From the IMG/VR virus record IMGVR_UViG_3300035459_000215, positions 1 through 25,520 of that record: a stretch of 25,520 nt of DNA. One strand, 5' to 3'. The DNA is from a virus. This document shows, one piece after another, positions 1 through 5,484 of the stretch (its first letter is position 1; each line of letters starts with the position of its first letter). A program made the translations under genes and the position numbers. Below the pieces are notes generated by a model. That model was not told where the DNA came from. It saw only the letters and a list, made by a program, of their open reading frames with translations, and did no database searches.

Positions 1-24
1 CAAAATAAATATCCCGGAATCCCC

Positions 25-52
25 TTGACAAAACCTGTATACATGTTATCCT
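25..52 (+). promoter_or_regulatory. sigma70-type promoter of the left module
   Basis: A perfect -35 hexamer TTGACA (25-30) is followed after 16 bases by TATCCT (47-52), a fair -10 hexamer. Transcription would begin near base 59-60 and run into the plus-strand genes starting at 144. Palindromic CTGTATAC motifs lie inside and just downstream of the promoter, which suggests repressor control. Confidence 0.7.
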
Positions 53-60
53 GTATACAG
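35..60. promoter_or_regulatory. paired palindromic operator-like sites
   Basis: CTGTATACAT (35-44) lies in the promoter spacer and CTGTATACAG (51-60) overlaps the -10 and probable start site. The second is a perfect 10-base palindrome and the first differs from it at one base. They are 16 bases apart, about one and a half helical turns. A dimeric repressor bound here would block the promoter. The CTGT/ACAG ends recall LexA boxes, but the spacing is not the E. coli form, so the regulator is unknown. Confidence 0.5.
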
Positions 61-61
61 T

Positions 62-126
62 GATGAGCAGCATAGCTCATCGACCGTATGCCCCGGATCG
101 GGCAGGCTTTACCCCGCAGAGCGGGG
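62..126 (+). other. leader hairpins
   Basis: Two inverted repeats lie between the promoter and the first gene: GATGAGC (62-68) with GCTCATC (75-81), and CCCCGC (112-117) with GCGGGG (121-126) around a 3-base loop. The second sits just before the purine-rich ribosome-binding stretch of the gene at 144, so it could affect translation. No T-run follows, so neither is a standard terminator. Confidence 0.45.
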
Positions 127-143
127 AGAAAGAGAATTGAAAC

Positions 144-545
144 ATGTCGAACAGCAAACTCCACTACGTACAGCCCAGCCCCAGAATCGGCATCATCCGT
201 GCCAGCGAAGTCGAATTCGACATATCAACCGCAGACACGGATGAGCAAGGCTATCTCGTGCAAAACGGGACAAACAGATCCTTGGCCTGCGGCATCACAG
301 AGCGCGGTGATCTCACCCTCATCATGCGCACCAATGGTGATGATGAGGCCCTCTGCGATGATGTGGATAACACCCGTGCAATGGCCCTCACAATGAGCGA
401 TAGTCCCCAGTGCGACATCAAGCAGGGCTTTGCCAGGCTGCGCAGCGGTATTGAGGCGATGCGTGCAATCTACACAACCGACGCCGCCCAAGAGCAGATC
501 GACGAGCTTGAGCAACTTATCCAGCAAGCCGAGGACGCTGATTGA
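144..545 (+). CDS. hypothetical phage early protein (133 aa)
   Basis: First gene behind the promoter at 25-52. The start is supported by a purine-rich stretch (GGGGAGAAAGAG) upstream of the ATG. The protein is acidic. Its N-terminal half looks beta-rich (the stretch from VQPSPRIGIIRASEVEFDI into a GDLTLIMRTNGDDEA segment), and a C-terminal helix of roughly 30 residues ends IDELEQLIQQAEDAD and could form a coiled coil. No family is recognised. A hairpin begins immediately after the stop, so it is probably a single-gene transcript or the head of an attenuated one. Confidence 0.7.
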   Translation: MSNSKLHYVQPSPRIGIIRASEVEFDISTADTDEQGYLVQNGTNRSLACGITERGDLTLIMRTNGDDEALCDDVDNTRAMALTMSDSPQCDIKQGFARLRSGIEAMRAIYTTDAAQEQIDELEQLIQQAEDAD

Positions 546-546
546 C

Positions 547-573
547 AGGCCGAAACGCCCCGCCCGGGGCGTC
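547..573 (+). repeat. 27-base hairpin repeat, copy 1
   Basis: The unit begins AGGCCGAAACGCCCCGC and ends CGGGGCGTC. It forms a strong GC stem (CGCCCCG with CGGGGCG) directly after the stop of the gene at 144-545 and just before a tRNA. A copy with one mismatch lies at 1551-1577, directly after the next gene. The stem could act as a terminator or processing signal, although there is no U-run. Confidence 0.7.
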
Positions 574-575
574 TG

Positions 576-649
576 CGGGTGGTAGCTCAGTTTGGCAGAG
601 CGCCTGGTTTGGGACCAGGAGGTCGCGGGTTCAAATTCCGCCTGCCCGA
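576..649 (+). tRNA. tRNA-Pro (anticodon UGG)
   Basis: A complete 74-base cloverleaf is visible. The acceptor stem is CGGGTGG (576-582) with CTGCCCG (642-648), containing two G-U pairs, and the discriminator is A649. The D arm is AGCTCAGTTTGGCAGAGC. The anticodon arm is CCTGG-TTTGGGA-CCAGG, giving anticodon TGG with T at position 33. The T arm is GCGGG-TTCAAAT-TCCGC. CCA is not encoded. A protein gene starts three bases after its end, so tRNA and mRNA are probably co-transcribed and cleaved. Confidence 0.93.
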
Positions 650-651
650 AT

Positions 652-1545
652 ATGCCCGAAAGATTTTATCCAATTGCAAAACAGTGCGAACTCTGTGGCG
701 AGTGGTTTTGGACTCGCCGCAAGAAGCGGCGCACCTGCTCAGACGAGTGCCGCAATATCCTGATCCGCATACATCGCTGGTCGCAGGACATGAGTGGGCG
801 GGTTAAGATACACAAACTGGTCTGTCCTATATGTAGCGGCATCTTTGAGATGACGGGTGCTGAGCTTAACCACTCCTGCCGGATCACCTGCTCCGACCGA
901 TGCTCTGACATACTGCGTAGCCGCAATGCAACTGTGCGCAACGCAGCACTCAGCCCAGAGACCCGCGCCCTGATTGGGCGCAAGGTCGCATCGCATCCCC
1001 ACACTGGACATTTTGAGACCCACGCCTGTGCCAAAGACTGGCACCTGATTACACCGGACGGGCAGGCGGTCGATTGTGTCAACCTAACCCTGCACATTGA
1101 TAACCACCCTGAGATTTACGCGGCCGAGACGCCGGACGAAAAAGTGCGCACATACAACGGCTTGTCGCGGTTGCGGCCAGATCGAGGAGACCCGCGCCCG
1201 CGTTGGTTTGGCTGGCGGTGGAACGACAACTACCAAGCCGGTCTGCGAGTTGGGGCTCCGCCATCGACGACCATAGACATCTATGGCAAGGAATACCGCG
1301 TCACTCACCAAGTTGAGACAAAACACGGCTGGCCAATCTATTACGGCATCCCGTCAGATTCCTCTGGGATTCGCGGCCCGGAGATTATAATCACACCCAA
1401 GCTCAGAGATCACATGATAGCGAGGTCACAGGTGTATTTTTGTGGACCGTGGGATTTGCCGATCAGTCTACTCTCCGCGAGCAGGATACGCCGAAAGCTC
1501 GGTATCAACCGCAAGACTGGGGTCAGGAGAACTCACGAACCATAG
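652..1545 (+). CDS. zinc-finger protein resembling phage HNH/homing-endonuclease relatives
   Basis: A 297-residue protein. The reading frame extends upstream into the tRNA, so the ATG at 652, just after the tRNA, is the sensible start. Two treble-clef-like Cys4 units lie at the N terminus: CELCGEWF...CSDEC (about residues 12-33) and CPICSGIF...CSDRC (about 58-82). Further on, CAKDWHLITPDGQAVDCVNL and GLSRLRPDRGDPRPRWFGWRW match the style of repeats I know from phage homing endonucleases (AK-x-W-x-L-x-x-P-x-G ... NL, then GLS-x-LRP). No clear HNH active site is visible, so it may bind DNA without cutting. The gene and the tRNA are bracketed by a 27-base repeat, which is consistent with acquisition as a unit. 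The family link is inferred from memory of motifs. Confidence 0.6.
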   Translation: MPERFYPIAKQCELCGEWFWTRRKKRRTCSDECRNILIRIHRWSQDMSGRVKIHKLVCPICSGIFEMTGAELNHSCRITCSDRCSDILRSRNATVRNAALSPETRALIGRKVASHPHTGHFETHACAKDWHLITPDGQAVDCVNLTLHIDNHPEIYAAETPDEKVRTYNGLSRLRPDRGDPRPRWFGWRWNDNYQAGLRVGAPPSTTIDIYGKEYRVTHQVETKHGWPIYYGIPSDSSGIRGPEIIITPKLRDHMIARSQVYFCGPWDLPISLLSASRIRRKLGINRKTGVRRTHEP

Positions 1546-1550
1546 CCGTA

Positions 1551-1577
1551 AGGCCGAAACGCCCCGCGCGGGGCGTC
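1551..1577 (+). repeat. 27-base hairpin repeat, copy 2
   Basis: Differs from the copy at 547-573 at one base. Here the central 18 bases, ACGCCCCGCGCGGGGCGT, are a perfect palindrome. It starts five bases after the stop of the zinc-finger gene. Similarity to the first copy continues into GGTGGTAG, the sequence that in copy 1 begins the tRNA. Confidence 0.7.
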
Positions 1578-1648
1578 CGGTGGTAGTGCCACCGCTGATG
1601 AGGTCGCAGACACAGACCGACTGACCCCAAAACCGAAAGGGTAGGACG

Positions 1649-1921
1649 ATGGAAGATCCGAAAGTCACACTCGCACGCGCGAGACTCGAAGCCGCGGAAC
1701 TCCGCACCCGCGCAGCGCATCAAGCCGACCAAGCGGCGGCATACCGTCGGCAGTCGAAAAAGCCGGCCTATGAGGGCCCGGAGGAAATTTGCCTCAACAA
1801 CGCCGCCAAGGCCGAATCGCTGGCCGCCGAGAACCGAGCCAAAGCTGATCTCATCGAGGTGGAAGCGGAAGCAGAGTACCGAGCCGCCACCGGACGGGGG
1901 CGGGACAACGACCAGAAATAG
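1649..1921 (+). CDS. hypothetical helical protein (90 aa)
   Basis: A small, highly charged protein rich in Ala, Glu, Arg and Lys, with long heptad-like stretches (VTLARARLEAAELRTRAAHQ near the N terminus and NNAAKAESLAAENRAKADL in the middle). It is therefore probably a coiled coil. The ATG follows a purine stretch (AAAGGGTAGGACG). A second gene starts 11 bases after its stop. No family is recognised. Confidence 0.65.
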   Translation: MEDPKVTLARARLEAAELRTRAAHQADQAAAYRRQSKKPAYEGPEEICLNNAAKAESLAAENRAKADLIEVEAEAEYRAATGRGRDNDQK

Positions 1922-1932
1922 GAGGAAACACA

Positions 1933-2127
1933 ATGGCAAAGACCTACAGTCCGCGAGGTGCATCACAGAGGCAGGCCATACGACAAGCCGCGATAGCCGC
2001 AATGCGCGCTGGAGCACAGGTGCATATTGGCCCGGATGGCAAACGATACATCAATCTGCCGGTCGGAACATCTGGCAGTCGGCCGAAGATGCGGCATATC
2101 GTCATCGGCAGCAACTGGGGAGTGTAA
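1933..2127 (+). CDS. hypothetical basic protein (64 aa)
   Basis: A strong ribosome-binding site (AGGAGG) lies upstream of the ATG and overlaps the end of the preceding gene, indicating one transcript. The protein is basic, with an Ala/Arg-rich helix (ASQRQAIRQAAIAAMRAGA) followed by a short beta-like segment (VHIGPDGKRYINLPV). It is not recognised. Confidence 0.65.
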   Translation: MAKTYSPRGASQRQAIRQAAIAAMRAGAQVHIGPDGKRYINLPVGTSGSRPKMRHIVIGSNWGV

Positions 2128-2228
2128 CCGTTTCCGTGTCCGGGCCGCCGTGGGGAAGACGGCTATGGCGCAGGCCACGACAACAAAACCACAAATATAA
2201 CGAAACCAGAGAACAGGAGAGCAGGCAA

Positions 2229-2462
2229 ATGGCAACACACAACGACTGGATCATTGACGACCGAGTCAACGTGACCGGGATATGCCGTTCATGCAACTGG
2301 CACTACGCGAGCGTTTTGAAGGCACTCTCAGAGCGAGGTTACACGCGAGAGGACGCAGAGGTGTTTGCGCGATTTGCTTTTGCGGACCACGCCAGAAAGG
2401 GCGAACGGCCCGAGGACCAGATCACAACGGAACACTGGGAACGGCTGAGTTTGGCCGAGTAA
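2229..2462 (+). CDS. hypothetical protein (77 aa)
   Basis: The ATG at 2229 is preceded by AACAGGAGAG, a good ribosome-binding site; the longer frame upstream of it overlaps two other genes and is rejected. The protein has one CRSC pair (residues 18-21) and a helical, charged C-terminal half (SERGYTREDAEVFARFAFAD). A lone Cys pair is not enough for a zinc site unless the protein dimerises. A terminator follows 33 bases after the stop, closing this small operon. Confidence 0.65.
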   Translation: MATHNDWIIDDRVNVTGICRSCNWHYASVLKALSERGYTREDAEVFARFAFADHARKGERPEDQITTEHWERLSLAE

Positions 2463-2495
2463 CCCGGGTCGGCCCGGCGAAGCAGTGACGAACCT

Positions 2496-2552
2496 CGGGG
2501 CAGGCGGCCGGGCCCTCCCGGCAGGCTTCCAACCAAACGCCTGCCCCGTTTT
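2496..2552 (+). terminator. rho-independent terminator
   Basis: CGGGGCAGGCG (2496-2506) pairs perfectly with CGCCTGCCCCG (2538-2548) and is followed by TTTT (2549-2552). The 31-base loop holds a second hairpin, GCCGG (2507-2511) with CCGGC (2518-2522). It lies after the 77-residue gene and before the small regulator gene at 2584. Confidence 0.75.
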
Positions 2553-2583
2553 CCAAACGCAGTCGAGATCGCAGGATATTAGC

Positions 2584-2763
2584 ATGTCAAAGAGCAATAT
2601 GACGATTAACCCCTTGCCGGCCCGGGCACAGATGTACCGCGTCCCGCGAGCTCTGCACGCCCGTGCCGAGGCCGAGGCCAAACGCCAGCGCCAGCACACC
2701 GGCGCGCCGGTAACCTGGCAGCAGATCCTCCGCGCAACGCTTGATGCCCATCTGCCGAAGTAG
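2584..2763 (+). CDS. ribbon-helix-helix-like small DNA-binding protein (59 aa)
   Basis: The protein has the layout of an Arc/CopG-type regulator: a short basic strand (QMYRVPRAL), helix A (HARAEAEAKRQRQH), a turn (TGAPV) and helix B (TWQQILRATLDAHL). Such proteins bind operators as dimers through the strand pair. The ATG at 2584 has AGGA eight bases upstream; an in-frame ATG at 2599 is a possible alternative. The gene is isolated between a terminator and the convergent minus-strand operon. It could regulate the promoter at 25-52, but nothing in the sequence proves that. Confidence 0.55.
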   Translation: MSKSNMTINPLPARAQMYRVPRALHARAEAEAKRQRQHTGAPVTWQQILRATLDAHLPK

Positions 2764-2859
2764 AGGCGGATAGATACCGCTCATGGCTTGTCCATGCTCG
2801 CCAGCGCCGGAAACAAATTCTCGTAGCCACAGGGGTACAAAGGCCCTCGGATGGCGGCG

Positions 2860-3438
2860 TCATCCTGTGTGTCCTTTCTCCGGTTCCGCCCCCTCGGCGG
2901 GATTTGTCACGTCTTTGCTCGGCACGCGAATTCGGGTGCCGTACTTGGTCTCCAGAGTCTCCCGGGCCAGGTCGGCCAGCTCGGCCAGCCGCGCGCCCTC
3001 GGGCGCCGCCTCCGCACCCGGCGGCAGCTCGTTGCCCAGCACCCCCGGCGGCGGCAGGGCCGGGCCGGCCTGGCTGCCCGCCGGCGGCAACCGCCACTGC
3101 TGGCGATTACACATCCACAGCGCGGCCGCCTTGACGTCCGGGTGGCGGAACCGCCACAGCCGCACGATCGTGCCGGAGTCCTTATCGTAGATCTCCTCCT
3201 GGTAATGATAGCCGTTGGCCATGGCCAGGATGCTGTTGGCGACGTGGCGGTTGTCGAATTCGGCCTTGCCCTCCGAAACCGCCTGCAGAAACTCCGGATG
3301 CTCCTGTTTCCAATCGTAAACCACCCGATCGGAGACGCCCAGGGCTTTCGCGAGCTGCTCATCGGTCGCCCCGAAGACCGCACAGATGTAGCGGGCCTGC
3401 TGGGCGATCTGCTCCGAGTACTTCGGGGGACGCGCCAT
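2860..3438 (-). CDS. terS: terminase small subunit
   Basis: A 192-residue protein that would recognise phage DNA and load the packaging motor. An N-terminal helix-turn-helix is visible (ATDEQLAKALGVSDRVVYDW, about residues 24-43). It is followed by a segment typical of phage small terminases: EFDNRHVANSILAMANGYHY, then RFRHPDVKAAALWMCNRQQW. The C terminus is Pro/Ala-rich and ends with a charged tail. The ATG at 3438 shares one base with the stop of the upstream gene (TGATG), so translation is coupled; the 5-residue longer frame is less likely. It is the last gene of the minus-strand transcript, and no large terminase follows, which is unusual. Confidence 0.75.
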   Translation of the reverse strand: MARPPKYSEQIAQQARYICAVFGATDEQLAKALGVSDRVVYDWKQEHPEFLQAVSEGKAEFDNRHVANSILAMANGYHYQEEIYDKDSGTIVRLWRFRHPDVKAAALWMCNRQQWRLPPAGSQAGPALPPPGVLGNELPPGAEAAPEGARLAELADLARETLETKYGTRIRVPSKDVTNPAEGAEPEKGHTG

Positions 3439-4727
3439 CAATGGTTCCACCAATCGGTCTTTTCCTGCCGCTGCTGTCTCTCCTGCCGGCGGCGGGCCTG
3501 CACCTGCCGGATTATATCATCCCGGCCCTTGCGCTCCAAGCACTTGAATAAACGGTCATAGTGCACTTTCGTGAGCACCGCCCCGGGCCGTTTATTGCCC
3601 CGCCAGCGGCCCTTTTCCCGGGCCGTCTTGACATCATGGGCCAGGATCAGGTCCCGCTCCGCCTCCGTCAGGGCGGAGGCCACCGGCTCCTGGAAGAGTC
3701 GATCGTAGAGCGCGGCCAGGGCCCCGCACTCCTGGCGGCCGGCGGGCGATTCGGGCGGAAACTTGAATCCGAGGCCCCCGAAAACCGCCAGGACCCAGCC
3801 GTCACGCCGCGGGTCGGCCAGGGCCTTCGCCCAGGCCGGCAGGCAATCGCCGAGCGATCGAGGATCCCCGGGGCCGGACGGAGGCGATCGGCCCGGGAAA
3901 AGGCCGCCAGGGGCCTCGCCCCGCATGCCGTCGGATACCGGCGGAAAGGGCGGAGCAGCGGATAACCCGGGCGGAGGCAGAGGGTTCGCCAGGATGCGGA
4001 CGGAGCCCGGGACAACTGTGGGTATTGTCTCGCTCTCCTCGGGCCTGCTCTGGTTTGGCTCCGGGCTCTGCTCTGCTCTGGCCTGGTCGGGGCCAGAGGC
4101 CCCTCTCTCTCTGGACTCTCTCTCTTGTTTCCGCTGTTCCGCCAGGGCGCGCGCAGGATCTTCCGTTACCGCTGTCCCGCCCGCCGGGGACCTGGCCCCT
4201 TGCTCTTGCTCTTGCTCTTGTTCTTGCTTGCTTGCTTGCTTGCTTGCGTGCTTGTCTTTGGTTTCGCGCGGGCTACGGGAGCCGGTCCGCCCCCGCCGGG
4301 GCGGCTGCCACCCGCGGACCGCATCGGCCTCCTCCTCCGACAGGTAGACCGCCAGGCCACGCGCGATCATCCAATCCAGGTGCGCCTGCAATGTCGTGCG
4401 CTCCAGGCGCCACTGCCGCACCATGCGGACAGGATCGCCCCAGATGATCCCCCAATCATCCTCCTCGGCGGCCCGGGCCCAAACTGTCAGGGCAAAGACC
4501 CGCTGGCCGTCGCTGGCGGCACGCCAGAACTCCTTGCGGAACAGGTCCAGACTCAGCGGGATAAAGGGAGGATTGGCCGATTCGTGCCGCCACACGGCCC
4601 AGGGCCCCCGCGCATTGACCACGGCCAGGTAGGGATAATCCATCGAGTACCGCCGCCCGGGGTCTGCCGGCCAGGGGAAGCGCCGCAATTCCTCGTTCAC
4701 CAGGTCCGCCGCCGCCACGCTTGCCAT
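3438..4727 (-). CDS. putative phage replication initiator / helicase-loader-like protein
   Basis: A 429-residue protein in three parts. The N-terminal ~140 residues look like a winged-helix domain (FALTVWARAAEEDDWGIIWG ... LERTTLQAHLDWMIARGL), as in many phage replisome organisers. A long low-complexity linker follows, rich in Gln, Glu, Ser, Pro and Gly. The C-terminal domain (GWVLAVFGGLGFKFPPE ... GAVLTKVHYDRLFKCLERK) ends in a basic helix. The ATG at 4727 is preferred (GGAG ten bases upstream). A GTG at 4757 would add ten residues but abuts the U-run of a terminator. The stop overlaps the terS start. Function is inferred from layout only. Confidence 0.45.
   Translation of the reverse strand: MASVAAADLVNEELRRFPWPADPGRRYSMDYPYLAVVNARGPWAVWRHESANPPFIPLSLDLFRKEFWRAASDGQRVFALTVWARAAEEDDWGIIWGDPVRMVRQWRLERTTLQAHLDWMIARGLAVYLSEEEADAVRGWQPPRRGRTGSRSPRETKDKHASKQASKQEQEQEQEQGARSPAGGTAVTEDPARALAEQRKQERESRERGASGPDQARAEQSPEPNQSRPEESETIPTVVPGSVRILANPLPPPGLSAAPPFPPVSDGMRGEAPGGLFPGRSPPSGPGDPRSLGDCLPAWAKALADPRRDGWVLAVFGGLGFKFPPESPAGRQECGALAALYDRLFQEPVASALTEAERDLILAHDVKTAREKGRWRGNKRPGAVLTKVHYDRLFKCLERKGRDDIIRQVQARRRQERQQRQEKTDWWNH
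4199..4254. repeat. simple-sequence repeat inside the replication gene
   Basis: On the plus strand, three CTTGCT hexamers and one CTTGTT (4199-4222) are followed by six perfect CTTG tetramers (4223-4246), then CGTG and CTTG. On the coding strand these give the ASKQASKQ and EQEQEQEQ runs of the linker. Gain or loss of a tetramer would shift the reading frame; hexamer changes would not. Confidence 0.9.
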
Positions 4728-4757
4728 CCGTGTCGCACTCCGATTCCCGATGGGCAC

Positions 4758-4786
4758 AAAAAAAACCGGACATCCTTCCGGTCCGG
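4758..4786 (-). terminator. rho-independent terminator
   Basis: On the minus strand CCGGAC (4786-4781) and GTCCGG (4771-4766) form a 6-base stem with a 9-base loop, followed directly by eight U residues (4765-4758). It sits between the 129-residue orphan gene and the replication gene, so only read-through or antiterminated transcripts would reach the replication and terminase genes. That makes it a possible control point. Confidence 0.8.
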
Positions 4787-4829
4787 TGCACAGGGCGAAT
4801 TTGCCCGCTCGTGGTATGTCCGTGGCCCC

Positions 4830-5219
4830 TTACGGGTCCTCCGCCGACCGGCCCGCCAGAAAGTGCGCGATCGAGCGGCCGTCGTCGACGGCCCGCTCCC
4901 GGGCGAGAACGCAGCGCTGCGGCTCTCCCAGCAGGGCATCGACAACACTGCCCCGCATGGCCTCCAGCGCCGGCGGCGTCAGCGTCCGACCCTGGTCCCG
5001 GGCCGCCGCCCGGATCGCCTCATCCACCTGCTGCGCCAGAAAGGCCCCCGCCGCCCGCGGCTCGGGACATTTCGTGACCGCCCGGAGCGTCCAGAGGGCC
5101 AACCGCGTTTTGGGATCGATCCGCGTGTGCACCGCCGCGACAAACCGGTCGGACAGTCCCACGCCGGAGGCCGCCAGGGACAGGGGCGCGGCCTTAATTG
5201 ACGAGCTTTGTTTTGGCAC
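4830..5219 (-). CDS. hypothetical protein (129 aa)
   Basis: Starts at a GTG with a near-perfect GGAGG six bases upstream and overlaps the end of the preceding gene by 26 bases. It looks all-helical (RFVAAVHTRIDPKTRLALW; AGAFLAQQVDEAIRAAARDQ; LEAMRGSVVDALL) and soluble. The family is not recognised. Lying between a zinc-ribbon protein and the replication gene, it may belong to DNA metabolism, but that rests on position alone. Confidence 0.6.
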   Translation of the reverse strand: MPKQSSSIKAAPLSLAASGVGLSDRFVAAVHTRIDPKTRLALWTLRAVTKCPEPRAAGAFLAQQVDEAIRAAARDQGRTLTPPALEAMRGSVVDALLGEPQRCVLARERAVDDGRSIAHFLAGRSAEDP

Positions 5220-5484
5220 GGAAGCCTCCGCACGCCGGCAGGTTCTCCTGGACCGGCGGGTAAAACGCGTTGACGATCCATTGGACGCTCACCCCCGGGC
5301 CTGGAGAGGCTATTTTGGCCGGGACGGCGACCGGCGCCGCCGCCACCTGCGGCGGGTCCCTGCGACAAGAGAGCCGGCCCGCTTCTCCGCCGCAGTGGGC
5401 ACAGTTGCCACAGACCTCGAGGGGCGGACCCCCCGCCCACCCCGGCAGGGCCGGCAGTGCAGGATTCGATCCACAGTCGCTCAT
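5194..5484 (-). CDS. small Cys-rich zinc-ribbon-like protein (96 aa)
   Basis: The ATG overlaps the stop of the large ParB-like gene (ATGA). The pattern is CGNCAHCGGEAGRLSCRRDPP, then a Pro/Ala-rich spacer, then VNAFYPPVQENLPACGGFRAK. I recognise this arrangement (CxxC ... CRRxPP ... P-x-V ... CGxF) from small phage and bacterial zinc-ribbon proteins of unknown role. The four-Cys set is complete. The N-terminal 24 residues are Pro/Gly-rich and add little. No catalytic function should be assumed. Confidence 0.65.
   Translation of the reverse strand: MSDCGSNPALPALPGWAGGPPLEVCGNCAHCGGEAGRLSCRRDPPQVAAAPVAVPAKIASPGPGVSVQWIVNAFYPPVQENLPACGGFRAKTKLVN

Noticed and set aside
592-651. Longer start for the zinc-finger gene
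   Set aside because: It would begin inside the tRNA; the ATG at 652 avoids this.
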